Origin: Arthrobacter sp. MSA 4-2
GTDB lineage: Bacteria > Actinomycetota > Actinomycetes > Actinomycetales > Micrococcaceae
Direction of reading: 5' to 3'
NCBI RefSeq assembly: GCF_016405885.1
Contig: NZ_JAEKGC010000010.1
Location: 62,001-126,000 of the forward strand
DNA length: 64,000 nt
The notes beneath the pieces were generated by a model. The model made no database searches. It was not told the origin of the DNA and worked only from the letters and a program-made list of their open reading frames with translations. Every line of letters begins with the position of its first letter. Positions within the stretch are counted from its first letter, which is position 1. This document shows positions 1 through 13,266 of the stretch, in pieces. The position numbers and the translations under genes are program-made.

Positions 1-519
1 TGCATCCTGGTGGGGCATTCGATGGGCGCCCAGATCGCTGCGGCGACGGCCGTGCGGGATCCTCAGCGGGTCTCGGGGGTCGTGCTGATCGGGCCGGTGG
101 TGGACCGGCGGCGCCGGTCGGTCTGGCGGCAGGCGGCGGCGCTCGGGCACGACTCGCTGCGCGAACTTCCCTCGGCGAACTTCATCGTCATCACCGACTA
201 CCTGCGGACCGGCCTGCGCTGGTATCTGAAAACGGTGCGCCCCATGATGGAGTACCGCCTCGAAACCGCCCTCCGCGCCGTGGAATGCCCCGTGCTGGTG
301 ATGCGTGGCTCACGGGATCCGGTGGCGCGTGAACCCTGGTGCCGGGAACTCGCCGAGGCCGCGCCCAACGGGTCCTTCACGGAGATTCCCGGTCAGCCGC
401 ATGTCGCCCAACAGGGCGCTCCTGAGGCGGTCGCCGACGCCATCCGGGCCTTTCTCGCCGGCCACCGCTCCGGGGTCGGCGACTCTCCGGGTCCGGAACC
501 CGTGCACCCCAATTCCTAA
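1..519 (+). CDS. alpha/beta hydrolase, 3' part only
   Basis: The reading frame is open from the window edge to a TAA at 517-519, so the N-terminus lies outside. It begins in the sequence ILVGHSMGA, the GxSxG nucleophile elbow of alpha/beta hydrolases with the catalytic Ser in HSMG. Later VLVMRGSRDPV is the usual strand-loop carrying the acidic residue, and GQPHVAQ supplies the catalytic His near the C-terminus. The substrate cannot be told from sequence. A MarR-type regulator follows 100 bp downstream on the same strand. Family is sure, function is not. Confidence 0.85.
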   Translation, partial: CILVGHSMGAQIAAATAVRDPQRVSGVVLIGPVVDRRRRSVWRQAAALGHDSLRELPSANFIVITDYLRTGLRWYLKTVRPMMEYRLETALRAVECPVLVMRGSRDPVAREPWCRELAEAAPNGSFTEIPGQPHVAQQGAPEAVADAIRAFLAGHRSGVGDSPGPEPVHPNS

Positions 520-621
520 GCACCCTTGCTTAAAGCTTTGGGTGGATCACAGGGAAAACTTGAAGATTTAGGTTCATAGTGGAGATATAGGGATTTACTA
601 GCGTCTGGAAGAAGTACCGTC

Positions 622-1065
622 ATGCCAAACCTGAACGAGTGGTCAACGAGCCGTCTCCTCACCACCGCCGCCCGGCTGGTGGACCATGCGTGGAACGAAC
701 GACTCCTCGATATCGGCATCACCCACGCGGGCTACACCACCCTGGGTGTCCTTTCCCGTGAGGGCACCATGACCGGCGCGCGGCTCGCCCTGGCCGTGCA
801 TGTCCAGGCCCAGACCATCGGCAAGACGCTGGAGAAGCTCGAGCGGCAGGGCTTCATCTCCCGCATCCGCGACACCCGCGACCGCCGCAGCCAGCGCATC
901 ACCATCACCGCGGCGGGGCTGATGGCCCTGGCCCGGGCCCAGGACATCGAGCGGTCCCTGATGAAGGGCGAGGGCCTTGAGTCCGAGGAGCTGCGCGGAC
1001 TCCTGCGCGACATCGTCGTCGAGCTCGCCCCGCAGCGGAGCAAGTCGGTTCCCACCGCTGTCTAG
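622..1065 (+). CDS. MarR family transcriptional regulator
   Basis: A 147-residue protein with the size and layout of MarR winged-helix regulators, which act as dimers on operator DNA and often respond to small aromatic ligands. The recognition-helix region reads LAVHVQAQTIGKTLEKLERQGFI (about residues 53-75) and the wing has RDTRDRRSQRITITAAG, the typical DxRxxR wing signature. The ATG at 622 follows a purine-rich GGAAGAAG. The 100-bp gap upstream could hold its own promoter. Target genes are unknown; the upstream hydrolase is one candidate. Confidence 0.9.
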   Translation: MPNLNEWSTSRLLTTAARLVDHAWNERLLDIGITHAGYTTLGVLSREGTMTGARLALAVHVQAQTIGKTLEKLERQGFISRIRDTRDRRSQRITITAAGLMALARAQDIERSLMKGEGLESEELRGLLRDIVVELAPQRSKSVPTAV

Positions 1066-1110
1066 GCCCTGCCGTCTAGTCTTCGAGCCGGCTGAGCGGA
1101 ACCTGCCAGC

Positions 1111-2484
1111 TCAGCACTCCACGACGTTCAGGGCGAGTCCGCCCCGGGCCGTCTCCTTGTATTTGTCCATCATGTCCGCCCCGGTGTCGCGCATCGTCTT
1201 GATGGCGATATCGAGTGAGACGTGGTGCTGCCCGTCGCCGCGCACCGCCATCCGTGCGGCGGTGATGGCCTTGATCGCGCCGACCGCGTTGCGTTCGATG
1301 CAGGGGATCTGCACCAGCCCGCCGACCGGATCACAGGTCAGACCGAGGTTGTGCTCGATCCCGATCTCCGCGGCGTTTTCCACCTGCTCCGGAGTGCCCC
1401 CGAGCACCTCGGCCAGGGCGCCGGCCGCCATCGCGCAGGCGGAGCCGACCTCGCCCTGGCATCCCACCTCCGCGCCCGAGATGGACGCGTTCTTCTTGAA
1501 CAGGGACCCGACGGCGGTGGCGGCCAGCAGGAAGCGTACGACGCCGTCGTCGCTGGCGCCGGGAACGAAGTCGACGTAGTACTTCAGGACGGCCGGGATG
1601 ATGCCGGCCGCGCCGTTGGTGGGCGCGGTGACCACGCGGCCGCCGGCCGCGTTCTCCTCATTGACCGCCAGGGCGAACAGGGTGACCCATTCCATGGTTC
1701 CGAGCCGGTCCTCGGGATCGTTGGCCTTCTCGAGGAGTTCCAGCTGACGAGCGGCCCGCCGCCGCACGGCAAGTCCCCCGGGCAGGACACCGCCGGTGCT
1801 GGTTCCCCGGCGGATGGTGTCCTGCATGACCTCCCAGATCTGCAGCAGGCCCGCCCGAACCTCCTCCTCGCTCCGGAAGGCCTGCTCATTGGCGAGCACG
1901 ATCTCGGAAAACGACATATCGTGCTTGCGGCATAATTCCAACAGCTGGTCGGCCGTATTGAACGGGAAGGGCACGACTACCTCGGGCCCGGGCTGCGTCT
2001 CGACGCCGATCTGGTTCTCGTCGAGGACGAATCCGCCTCCCACCGAGAAGTAGTCGCGCGCCCGAAGCAGCGTTCCCGCGGCATCCCACGCCTGGAAACG
2101 CATTCCGTTGGTGTGATATTCCAGCCGCTGCCGGCGGTGCAGAATGAGGTCCCGGTCGGGGTCGAAGCCGATTCCACGTTCGCCGGCCAGCCGCAGCGAC
2201 TTGAGCTCGCCGATGCGTCCCACCCGTTCGTCGGCGGTGGCCGGATCGACGAGATGGGGCTGGCTTCCCTCAAGGCCGAGCAGGATCGCCTTAACCGTGC
2301 CGTGACCGTGCCCGGTGACGCCGAGTGATCCGAAGAGCTCAACCTGGAGGCGGTCGACCCGCCCGAGCAGGCCCTCCTCCCGCAGCAGTTCCGTGTACAG
2401 GTAGGCGGCCGTCATCGGCCCGCCGGTGTGTGAGCTGGACGGGCCGATGCCGATCTTGAATAGGTCGAATGCGCTGATGGTCAC
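1111..2484 (-). CDS. sdaA: L-serine dehydratase (iron-sulfur, single chain)
   Basis: 457 residues, the usual length of the fused single-chain L-serine ammonia-lyase that converts L-serine to pyruvate and ammonia. N-terminal beta-domain motif [15 protein letters not shown] (about residues 12-26) and alpha-domain motif [11 protein letters not shown] are clear. Conserved Cys residues that hold the oxygen-labile 4Fe-4S cluster are at about 342 (GCQGE), 384 (LTCDPVGG) and 395 (IPCIERN). The protein ends in Cys, as in relatives where the C-terminal tail enters the active site. Last gene of the leftward gcvP-gcvT-sdaA set, 37 bp after gcvT, which fits glycine-to-serine-to-pyruvate catabolism. Confidence 0.95.
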   Translation of the reverse strand: MTISAFDLFKIGIGPSSSHTGGPMTAAYLYTELLREEGLLGRVDRLQVELFGSLGVTGHGHGTVKAILLGLEGSQPHLVDPATADERVGRIGELKSLRLAGERGIGFDPDRDLILHRRQRLEYHTNGMRFQAWDAAGTLLRARDYFSVGGGFVLDENQIGVETQPGPEVVVPFPFNTADQLLELCRKHDMSFSEIVLANEQAFRSEEEVRAGLLQIWEVMQDTIRRGTSTGGVLPGGLAVRRRAARQLELLEKANDPEDRLGTMEWVTLFALAVNEENAAGGRVVTAPTNGAAGIIPAVLKYYVDFVPGASDDGVVRFLLAATAVGSLFKKNASISGAEVGCQGEVGSACAMAAGALAEVLGGTPEQVENAAEIGIEHNLGLTCDPVGGLVQIPCIERNAVGAIKAITAARMAVRGDGQHHVSLDIAIKTMRDTGADMMDKYKETARGGLALNVVEC

Positions 2485-2521
2485 TGAAGTCCCCCTGGTG
2501 AGGTGGAGCCGTCGATCGGCA

Positions 2522-3628
2522 TCACTTGGCGCGCTTGTAGAACGGTGTCTCCACGACGGTGAACGGCTCCGGGCGGCCGCGGAGGTCGACCTGGACTTCG
2601 GTGCCCGGCTCCGCGAGGGCCGAGTCGACGTATGCCAGTGCCACCGGGTAGCCGAGGGTGGGACTGGGCAGCCCCGACGTCACCGTGCCCACGGCCGTGC
2701 CGTCAACGACGACGTCGTACCCGGCGCGCGCGGAGCGCCGGCCGGTGCCGCGCAGCCCGACCAGGCGGCGTGCCGGCCCGGTGGCCTTCAACGGCTCCAG
2801 GACGGAGCGGCCCACGAAGTCCTCGGTCTTCTTGAGGCTCACCACCGGGCCGAGGCCAGCCTCGAAGGGGTTGGTTGAGAGGCCGAGCTCGTTTCCGTAG
2901 AGCGGCATGCCGGCCTCGAGGCGGAGGGAGTCCCGGGCGGCAAGGCCGCAGGGGATCAGGCCGTGGCCGGCACCGGCCTCGAGGGCCGCGTCCCAGACGC
3001 GCACGGCGAAGGAGTTGCCGACAAACAGCTCGAATCCGTCCTCGCCGGTGTACCCGGTGCGTGCCAGCAGGACCGGCACCCCGGCCAGTTCGACCTCGAC
3101 GGCGGCGTAGTAGCGCAGCGAGGTGATGGCCTCCGCGTCGTCGGGGGCCGCCATGGTGAGCAGGATCGCCTCGGCGTTGGGCCCCTGGACGGCCGCCAGG
3201 GCGGTGGTCTCCGACTGGTCCTCCACCACGGCGTCGAAGTCGGCGGCGCGGTCGCGCAGCTCCGACGCGACGGTGTCGGCGTTGGAGGCGTTGGGCACCA
3301 CAAGGAAGCGGTCCTCGGCCAGGCGGTAGGTGATGAGGTCGTCGATCACGCCGCCGTCGGCGTTGCAGATGAGGGAGTACTTCGCCTTCCCCACCGGCAT
3401 CACCGCCAGGTTGCCCACGAGCGCGTAGTTGAGGAACTCGGCCGCCTGGGGTCCGGTGACCAGGACCTCCCCCATGTGGGAGAGGTCGAACAGGCCGGCG
3501 GCGCGGCGCACCGTGTGGTGTTCTTCGAGCTCGCTGCCGTACTTCAGCGGCATCTGCCAGCCGCCGAAATCGGTGAAGGAGGCGCCGAGGGCTTCGTGCC
3601 GGGTGTAGAGCGGGGTCTGCTTGGGCAT
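2522..3628 (-). CDS. gcvT: glycine cleavage system T protein (aminomethyltransferase)
   Basis: 368 residues. Transfers the methylene group from the aminomethyl-lipoyl H protein to tetrahydrofolate, releasing ammonia. It carries TPLYTRHEALGASFTDFGGW at the N-terminus, LFDLSHMGEV, and ARTGYTGEDGFEL, all hallmarks of GcvT. The open frame continues far upstream, but that part is antisense-frame shadow of gcvP; the ATG at 3628 starts exactly at the conserved MPKQTPLY and sits 5 nt after the gcvP stop. Same operon as gcvP and sdaA. No gcvH lies on either side, which is unusual for the cluster. Confidence 0.96.
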   Translation of the reverse strand: MPKQTPLYTRHEALGASFTDFGGWQMPLKYGSELEEHHTVRRAAGLFDLSHMGEVLVTGPQAAEFLNYALVGNLAVMPVGKAKYSLICNADGGVIDDLITYRLAEDRFLVVPNASNADTVASELRDRAADFDAVVEDQSETTALAAVQGPNAEAILLTMAAPDDAEAITSLRYYAAVEVELAGVPVLLARTGYTGEDGFELFVGNSFAVRVWDAALEAGAGHGLIPCGLAARDSLRLEAGMPLYGNELGLSTNPFEAGLGPVVSLKKTEDFVGRSVLEPLKATGPARRLVGLRGTGRRSARAGYDVVVDGTAVGTVTSGLPSPTLGYPVALAYVDSALAEPGTEVQVDLRGRPEPFTVVETPFYKRAK

Positions 3629-3633
3629 TGGGT

Positions 3634-6495
<2,862 letters not shown>

Positions 6496-6542
6496 GGAAA
6501 CTCCGTACGTTCAAGCGCTGGAAGCGCGTCCCTTTTCGAGTT

Positions 6543-6750
6543 CCTCCCCGCTCTGTGTCTTGGACCTGAGAGTTTCCGCAGGGCTCCGTGCCTGCTTGCA
6601 CCTTCGGTGAGCGCTGCCTGCCCTCGGGGCCGGTGCGCTGCTTTCCAGAGTTGCCTAACCGCAGCGGTACTGGGCCTGAGAGATTCCTGGGGAGGATTTG
6701 CTCCTACGGCGCCTGCCGAGTGGATATGCGCGGCAGGACTCTCCCGCTGC
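6543..6750 (-). promoter_or_regulatory. tandem glycine riboswitch upstream of gcvP
   Basis: Two consecutive gcvT-type aptamers are visible on the minus strand. Aptamer 1 (about 6750 to 6661) has GGGAGAG, then GGCGCCGTAGGAGCAAATCC and CCCAGGAATCTCTCAGGC. Aptamer 2 (about 6650 to 6543) has GAAAGCAGC, CACCGAAGGTGCAAGC and GGAAACTCTCAGGTCC, closing with GGGGAGG. These are the conserved cores of the cooperative glycine riboswitch. The linker is about 10 nt. It lies 48 nt before the gcvP start, as expected for an ON switch for the glycine cleavage operon. Confidence 0.95.
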
Positions 6751-6769
6751 AGGTCAAAGGCATATGAAA

Positions 6770-6787
6770 TTGTGGTCGAAACCACAA
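6770..6787. promoter_or_regulatory. perfect inverted repeat at the gcv promoter (possible operator)
   Basis: TTGTGGT-CGAA-ACCACAA is a perfect 7-bp-arm palindrome directly upstream of the glycine riboswitch. Read on the minus strand, TTGTGG (6787-6782) can serve as a -35 with TATGCC about 17 bp on as a weak -10, so a bound repressor would block the gcv promoter. The TGGT-N4-ACCA core resembles operators of GntR/FadR-type regulators; that assignment is inference. Confidence 0.5.
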
Positions 6788-6870
6788 CGATCCTACCTTG
6801 GCAACCCCCGGCCGGGCAAAGGCGCCCGGGGCGGCGGCGCCCCGGGCCGCCGCCCTGCAGCGCCTACCCT

Positions 6871-6926
6871 CTTGTCCCGTTCAGGTTGTCCCGTTCAGGT
6901 TGTGCCGTTCAGGTTGTCCCGTTCCG
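6871..6926. repeat. 14-bp tandem repeat, four copies
   Basis: Four consecutive copies of GTTGTCCCGTTCAG (first base C in copy 1; G for C in copy 3; final AG changed to CG in copy 4). It sits in the gap between the 3' end of the DUF1810 gene (6963) and the gcv promoter. No coding frame covers it convincingly. Confidence 0.85.
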
Positions 6927-6962
6927 GACGCGCCGGCGGGTGTCGCCGCACAGGACCACTGC

Positions 6963-7403
6963 TTAGAGGCGTTCGTCGGTGGCGGAGTCGGGCAGTGAGT
7001 CGAAGTACTTCGCGAGGAGGTCGGAGAACACGGGCTCCCCGGGGGCGGCCCGGTGGAAGAGGGTCGCGCTCGAATGCAGTTTCCGGGCGTCGATGCCGCC
7101 GAAGACCGCTTCCGCGCTGTGCCCAGGCAGCGCGGCGGCAGCGGCGGCGCATTCGAGTAGCCGAGGCCCGAGGATGGGGTGGGCGAGATAGGCCCGCGCC
7201 TCGGCGAGGGAGGAGATGGCGAATTCGCGGGCCGTCGCGCTGCTCCCAAGGCCCTGGATCTGGGGAAAGACGAACCACATCCAGTGGCTCTGCTTGCGTC
7301 CGGCGCGGATTTCGCCGAGGGCCCGCGGGTAGGTGCCGCCCGCATCCTGGGCGGTGACGAACCGTTCCAGGCGGTAGGGGTCGTCTGCGGTCTTAGCGTC
7401 CAT
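6963..7403 (-). CDS. DUF1810 family protein
   Basis: 146 residues starting MDAKTADDPY; the ATG at 7403 follows a good GGAGG Shine-Dalgarno. DUF1810 signatures are clear: YRLERFVTAQD near the N-terminus, ALGEIRAGRKQSHWMWFVFPQIQGLG and later FGGIDARKLHSSATLF. The biochemical role of this widespread soluble family is not established, although some relatives were once labelled calpastatin without support. It follows the oxidoreductase gene at 7444 by 40 bp on the same strand. Confidence 0.88.
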   Translation of the reverse strand: MDAKTADDPYRLERFVTAQDAGGTYPRALGEIRAGRKQSHWMWFVFPQIQGLGSSATAREFAISSLAEARAYLAHPILGPRLLECAAAAAALPGHSAEAVFGGIDARKLHSSATLFHRAAPGEPVFSDLLAKYFDSLPDSATDERL

Positions 7404-7443
7404 TGGGGCCTCCTGTGCGTTCTCGTATGCGGTGAATGGACTG

Positions 7444-8886
<1,443 letters not shown>

Positions 8887-8901
8887 CGGTTCTCACTTTC
8901 C

Positions 8902-10047
8902 TCAGGCGGGCCGGGCGCCAGTGCCGGGCTGAGCTTCACTGCCAGGGTGGGCGGGCGCGGCGGTGACCGGCCTGACCTTGGCGGCGGTGGTGCCGCGCGC
9001 CGCGGCCAGCGCCTTCCGCGCAGCCCGCACCTTTCCCGGCAGGCTCCGCCGGGCGCGGAGGGCCGCGGCGAGGGCCCGGTACTGCAGCGGCTTCACGGGG
9101 AGGTCATACGTCGTGGGCACCACGACGACGTTCTTGGAAAAGTTCCGCTTGAAGGTGGTGACATTGGCGAGCTGCGGATAGTTCTCGCTGACGATGCCGG
9201 TCAGGGCGCAGGAGCGGTTGCCCGCGGCCTTGAGCTCCCGGAAGGCTTCCCAGAGCAGGAGGTAGGGCGCGAAGATCTTGCGCGCCTGCTGGGTGCTGCC
9301 CGCGAAGTAGTAGACCGCGGAGCCCCGGTACTCGCTCGTGATGAGCCAGCTCACCGGTTTTCCGTCGAGGTAGGCGACAAGCAGGCGGAGGTAGTCCCCC
9401 AGTTCGGTCAGCAGGGTCTCGTAGTAGTCGGACGCGAAGCTTTCGAATCCATCGCGTTCGGCGGTCTCCCTCATGATCGGAAAAAGGTCCTGCCGGAAGG
9501 TCTCACTCCATAGCTCATGAGGAATACTTCGGACTTCCACCCCGGATTTCTGGGCACGACGGATGCTGTTACGGGCGTTGGGCTTAAAGCTTCGGAACAG
9601 GCCCTTTTCTTCCGGCGTGAGATCGACAACAATCTCCCGCTCGAACCAGCCGTGCTCCAGGGGGCCTTCCGCGGGCGGCTGCGGTGTCGATACCTGCATT
9701 CGTATATACAGCGGATCGACCCCGGGGTCAGCCGCGAACTGCGCAAGGACAGTCGTCATCAGGGTGCGTTCGGCGGCCGGCGTCCGTTCCGCGAACCACA
9801 CGGGCCCGTTGACCACCACAAGGGAGGTCCTCAGACGCCGCTGGATGAGGAGGTAGCTGGCGACGGCAACGAGGGTTTCGCCGTCGTAGTACGCCCAGAT
9901 CCCGTAGGGGCGGCGGCCCAGGGCGGTCTCGAACCCGGCCCAGTCCGGGGTCTGCTCAAGCGGAACGACCACGTCGGGGTACCCGCTGACGAGCCGGTCG
10001 AAGTCCTCCGGGCCAAGTTTTTCGTATCGGAATGAAGCTGCGCTCAC
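8902..10047 (-). CDS. FemAB-type aminoacyltransferase (peptidoglycan bridge formation)
   Basis: 381 residues if it starts at the GTG at 10047 (SAASFRYEKLGPEDFDRLV). FemABX proteins are tandem GNAT-fold ligases that add amino acids from aminoacyl-tRNA to lipid II side chains. Seen here are the N-terminal region with QTPDWAGFETALGRRPYGIWAYYDGETLVA, RSFKPNARNSIRRAQKSGVEV and the second-domain stretch KPVSWLITSEYRGSAVYYFAGS. The open frame extends to 10257, but the extension is low-complexity and lacks a ribosome site. Arthrobacter-type walls have variable bridge peptides, consistent with such an enzyme; which residue is added cannot be read. Confidence 0.85.
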   Translation of the reverse strand: MSAASFRYEKLGPEDFDRLVSGYPDVVVPLEQTPDWAGFETALGRRPYGIWAYYDGETLVAVASYLLIQRRLRTSLVVVNGPVWFAERTPAAERTLMTTVLAQFAADPGVDPLYIRMQVSTPQPPAEGPLEHGWFEREIVVDLTPEEKGLFRSFKPNARNSIRRAQKSGVEVRSIPHELWSETFRQDLFPIMRETAERDGFESFASDYYETLLTELGDYLRLLVAYLDGKPVSWLITSEYRGSAVYYFAGSTQQARKIFAPYLLLWEAFRELKAAGNRSCALTGIVSENYPQLANVTTFKRNFSKNVVVVPTTYDLPVKPLQYRALAAALRARRSLPGKVRAARKALAAARGTTAAKVRPVTAAPAHPGSEAQPGTGARPA

Positions 10048-10229
10048 GTGGGTTCTTTCGCTGGGAATCCGTGCTCGCCCCAGCCTACCCGAGGCATCAG
10101 CGGCATTAACGGGGCCCGCACCGGAGCCTCCGGGGCAGGATCCGGCGGTGGACTTCGACCCCGCCGCGGCCCGCCGGAACCGGTGACGGTGAACGGGGAG
10201 CCTCCAACGTTGATAGAGTCCAACCGGCA

Positions 10230-10247
10230 TACGTCCAAATGGACGTA
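10230..10247. promoter_or_regulatory. perfect inverted repeat upstream of ino1 (possible operator)
   Basis: TACGTCCA-AA-TGGACGTA is a perfect 8-bp-arm palindrome 81 bp before the ino1 start, in the divergent gap between the FemAB gene and ino1. A TAGACT at 10246-10251 could be a -10 hexamer overlapping it. It is a good size for a LacI- or TetR-type dimer site. The regulator is unknown. Confidence 0.5.
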
Positions 10248-10327
10248 GACTGGACATTCTCTGCCCGACCCTCCCTTACGGGGCTGAACGGGCCAATTAC
10301 ACTTCAGCGGGCATTTTGAGGAGAACT

Positions 10328-11413
10328 GTGGGAACTAACCCCATCCGGGTGGCAATCATCGGCGTCGGTAACTGTGCCGCGTCCCTTGTACAGGGCGTGC
10401 ACTACTACCGGGACGCGGATCCGTCGGCCAAGGTCCCCGGTCTGATGCACGTCAAGTTCGGCGACTACCACGTCAGCGACGTGCAGTTCGTCGCGGCCTT
10501 CGACGTCGACGGCAAGAAGGTCGGCCACGATCTCGCCGAAGCGATCGGCGCCAGCGAGAACAACACCATCAAGATTGCCGACGTCCCCCCGACCGGCGTG
10601 ATCGTGCAGCGCGGCCACACCCTCGACGGCCTGGGCAAGTACTACCGCGAGACCATCGTGGAATCGGACGAGGAACCGGTCGACATCGTGGGCCAGCTCA
10701 AGGCCACCAAGGCCGACGTCCTCGTCTGCTACCTGCCGGTGGGCTCGGAGCACGCCGCGAAGTACTACGCGCAGTGCGCCATCGACGCAGGCGTGGCCTT
10801 CGTCAACGCCCTGCCCGTCTTCATCGCGGGGACCAAGGAATGGGCCGACAAGTTCACCGCTGCCGGCGTGCCGATCGTCGGCGACGACATCAAGAGCCAG
10901 ATCGGTGCGACCATCACGCACCGCGTCATGGCGAAGCTCTTCGAAGACCGCGGCGTGACCCTGGACCGCACGTACCAGCTGAACGTCGGCGGCAACATGG
11001 ACTTCAAGAACATGCTCGAGCGCGACCGCCTGGAGTCCAAGAAGATTTCAAAGACCCAGGCCGTCACCTCGAACGTGAAGGCCGAACTTCACGCCGACGA
11101 TGTGCACATCGGCCCCTCGGACTACGTGGCCTGGCTCGACGACCGGAAGTGGGCGTTCGTCCGCCTCGAGGGCCGCAACTTCGGTGACGCCCCGGTGTCG
11201 CTCGAATACAAGCTCGAGGTGTGGGATTCCCCCAACTCCGCCGGCGTCATCATCGACGCGATCCGGGCGGCGAAGATCGCCCTCGACCGGGGAATCGGCG
11301 GACCGATCCTGTCGGCGTCGAGCTACTTCATGAAGTCCCCGCCGGAGCAGTACGCGGATGACATCGCCCACGAAAAGGTCGAGGCGTTCATCCGCGGCGA
11401 CATCGAGCGTTAG
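10328..11413 (+). CDS. ino1: inositol-3-phosphate synthase
   Basis: 361 residues. Converts glucose 6-phosphate to 1D-myo-inositol 3-phosphate with NAD, feeding mycothiol and inositol lipids. The Rossmann motif [16 protein letters not shown] is at the N-terminus; [29 protein letters not shown] and [14 protein letters not shown] are the conserved core of the actinobacterial/archaeal short form. The GTG at 10328 follows TGAGGAGAA, a strong ribosome site, so I prefer it over the upstream in-frame TTG at 10316. MshA, which uses the product, is encoded nearby on the other strand. Confidence 0.95.
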   Translation: MGTNPIRVAIIGVGNCAASLVQGVHYYRDADPSAKVPGLMHVKFGDYHVSDVQFVAAFDVDGKKVGHDLAEAIGASENNTIKIADVPPTGVIVQRGHTLDGLGKYYRETIVESDEEPVDIVGQLKATKADVLVCYLPVGSEHAAKYYAQCAIDAGVAFVNALPVFIAGTKEWADKFTAAGVPIVGDDIKSQIGATITHRVMAKLFEDRGVTLDRTYQLNVGGNMDFKNMLERDRLESKKISKTQAVTSNVKAELHADDVHIGPSDYVAWLDDRKWAFVRLEGRNFGDAPVSLEYKLEVWDSPNSAGVIIDAIRAAKIALDRGIGGPILSASSYFMKSPPEQYADDIAHEKVEAFIRGDIER

Positions 11414-11433
11414 GCTCCGACCCAAGGCAGGTC

Positions 11434-11466
11434 CCGGCCGTCTTCCTGGTTCAGGCAGGCGGCCGG
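11434..11466. terminator. possible hairpin terminator between convergent ino1 and fhs
   Basis: CCGGCCG at 11434-11440 pairs with CGGCCGG at 11460-11466, with an inner CCTG/CAGG stem. It lies just after the ino1 stop and before the fhs 3' end. There is no long T tract on either side, so efficiency is uncertain. Confidence 0.4.
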
Positions 11467-11586
11467 ATCGTTTAAGGCACGGCGGGCTAATCTCCGGCCG
11501 GCCCGTTTCCGACCACTGAGCGCAGCTGACCGCCCGGCAGGCCTGGCGAGGCGGGCAGCCGATCGGGCCGGTCGGCGGGCACGGGC

Positions 11587-13254
11587 CTAGAAGAGCCCGA
11601 CCGCGTTGCCGTCGGCGTCGACGTCCATTCCGAGGGCTCCGGGGACCTTCGGCAGCCCCGGCATGGTCATGATCGCTCCGGTGAGGGCGATGATGAATCC
11701 GGCGCCGGTCCTTGGGATGAGGTCCCGGACGTGCACCGTGAACCCGCTGGGTGCTCCGAGCCTGGTTGCGTCATCGGAGAACGAGTACTGGGTCTTGGCC
11801 ATGCACACCGGCAGTCCACCCCAGCCGTTCGCCTCGATTTCGGCGAGGCGGCGCAGCGCAGGCACCGAGAAGTCGACATTGTCGGCTCCGTAGACCTCCT
11901 GCACGATCGTCCGGATCTTCTCCTCCACCGGCTGCTCCAGCGGGTACAGATGGTGGAAGTCCGTCGGTTGGTCGAGGGCGGCCAGGACGGCCGCGGCCAG
12001 GTCGTCTCCCCCGGGTCCGCCGCCGCCCTGGCCCCACACGTCGGCGGCGGCGGCGGCGATGCCCTGCGAGGCGCACCAGCCCAGCAGCCAGTCGAGCTCG
12101 GCGTCGCTGTCGGTCGCGAAGCGGTTGATCGCCACGACCGGGGAGTATCCGAACTTCTCCACATTGCGGACGTGCCGCAGCAGGTTACCGGTGCCCGCCT
12201 CGAGCGCCGCGGCATTCGGTCCAGCCAGGTCCGCCTTGTCCACGCCGCCGTGCATCTTAAGTGCGCGGATGGTGGCCACGATCACGACGGCGTCGGGTGC
12301 GACGTCGGCCGCTCTTGCCTTGATGTCGAGGAACTTTTCGGCCCCCAGGTCGGCGCCGAAACCGGCCTCGGTGACGACGATGTCGGCCAGGCGCCGGGCG
12401 GTCTGGGTGGCGACCACGGAGTTGCAGCCGTGGGCGATATTGGCGAACGGCCCGCCGTGTACCAGGGCGGGGGTCCCGGCGATCGTCTGGACGAGGTTGG
12501 GCTTGAAGGCGTCCTTCAGCAGCAGGGTCAGCGCCCCCTCGACCCCCAGCTGGGCGACGGTGAGCGGCTTGCGGTCGTAGGAGTAGCCGAAGGTGATGCG
12601 CGAGAGCCGCTCCCGGAGATCGGCGAGGTCGGTGGCCAGGCAGAACACCGCCATGATCTCGGAGGCGGCCGTGATGTCGAAGCCGTCCTGACGGGGCGTG
12701 CCCTCCGCCGGACCGCCGAGGCCCACGACTACGCTGCGCAGGGACCGGTCATTCATGTCGAGGACCCGCCGGAAGGTGACCCGCCGCGGATCGATGTTCA
12801 GCGGGTTGCCCTGGTGAATTGAGTTATCCACGAGCGCCGCGAGCGCATTGTTCGCCGACGTGATGGCGTGGAAGTCCCCGGTGAAGTGGAGGTTGATCTC
12901 GTCCATGGGCAGCACCTGCGAGTATCCGCCGCCGGCGGCGCCTCCCTTCATCCCCAGCACCGGGCCGAGGGAAGGCTCCCGCAGGGCGATCATCACGTTC
13001 TGGCCGGCCCGGGCGAGGGAGTCGGCGAGCCCCACGGTACAGGTCGACTTCCCCTCGCCGGCGGGGGTTGGGCTCATGGCACTCACCAGCACAACCCGCC
13101 CGGGCCGCCCGGGCCGATCCGCGAGCAGGGTGGGATCGATCTTCGCCTTGTACCGGCCGTAGGGCTCCAGGGCGTCCCGTGGGACCCCCGCCGCATCGGC
13201 AATTTCCTCGATGGGTCGGATCGCCGCGCGGCGCGCAATCTCCAGGTCGCTCAT
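11587..13254 (-). CDS. fhs: formate--tetrahydrofolate ligase
   Basis: 555 residues, the normal length. Makes 10-formyl-THF from formate, THF and ATP. The ATP-binding motif [18 protein letters not shown] (about residues 62-79) and the downstream [27 protein letters not shown] are diagnostic. The C-terminus has [24 protein letters not shown]. The ATG at 13254 is 12 bp after the stop of the phosphatase-like gene at 13267, so it is probably the last gene of a leftward unit with mshA. Links to one-carbon flow from the gcv operon nearby. Confidence 0.97.
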   Translation of the reverse strand: MSDLEIARRAAIRPIEEIADAAGVPRDALEPYGRYKAKIDPTLLADRPGRPGRVVLVSAMSPTPAGEGKSTCTVGLADSLARAGQNVMIALREPSLGPVLGMKGGAAGGGYSQVLPMDEINLHFTGDFHAITSANNALAALVDNSIHQGNPLNIDPRRVTFRRVLDMNDRSLRSVVVGLGGPAEGTPRQDGFDITAASEIMAVFCLATDLADLRERLSRITFGYSYDRKPLTVAQLGVEGALTLLLKDAFKPNLVQTIAGTPALVHGGPFANIAHGCNSVVATQTARRLADIVVTEAGFGADLGAEKFLDIKARAADVAPDAVVIVATIRALKMHGGVDKADLAGPNAAALEAGTGNLLRHVRNVEKFGYSPVVAINRFATDSDAELDWLLGWCASQGIAAAAADVWGQGGGGPGGDDLAAAVLAALDQPTDFHHLYPLEQPVEEKIRTIVQEVYGADNVDFSVPALRRLAEIEANGWGGLPVCMAKTQYSFSDDATRLGAPSGFTVHVRDLIPRTGAGFIIALTGAIMTMPGLPKVPGALGMDVDADGNAVGLF

Positions 13255-13266
13255 GGGGCCAACCTA

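Noticed and set aside
6871-6926. CRISPR array
   Set aside because: The 14-bp units are directly contiguous with no spacers, and no cas gene is near.
8902-10257. Longer start (10257) for the FemAB protein
   Set aside because: The extra N-terminal 70 residues are low-complexity and lack a ribosome site; homologous sequence begins at the GTG at 10047.
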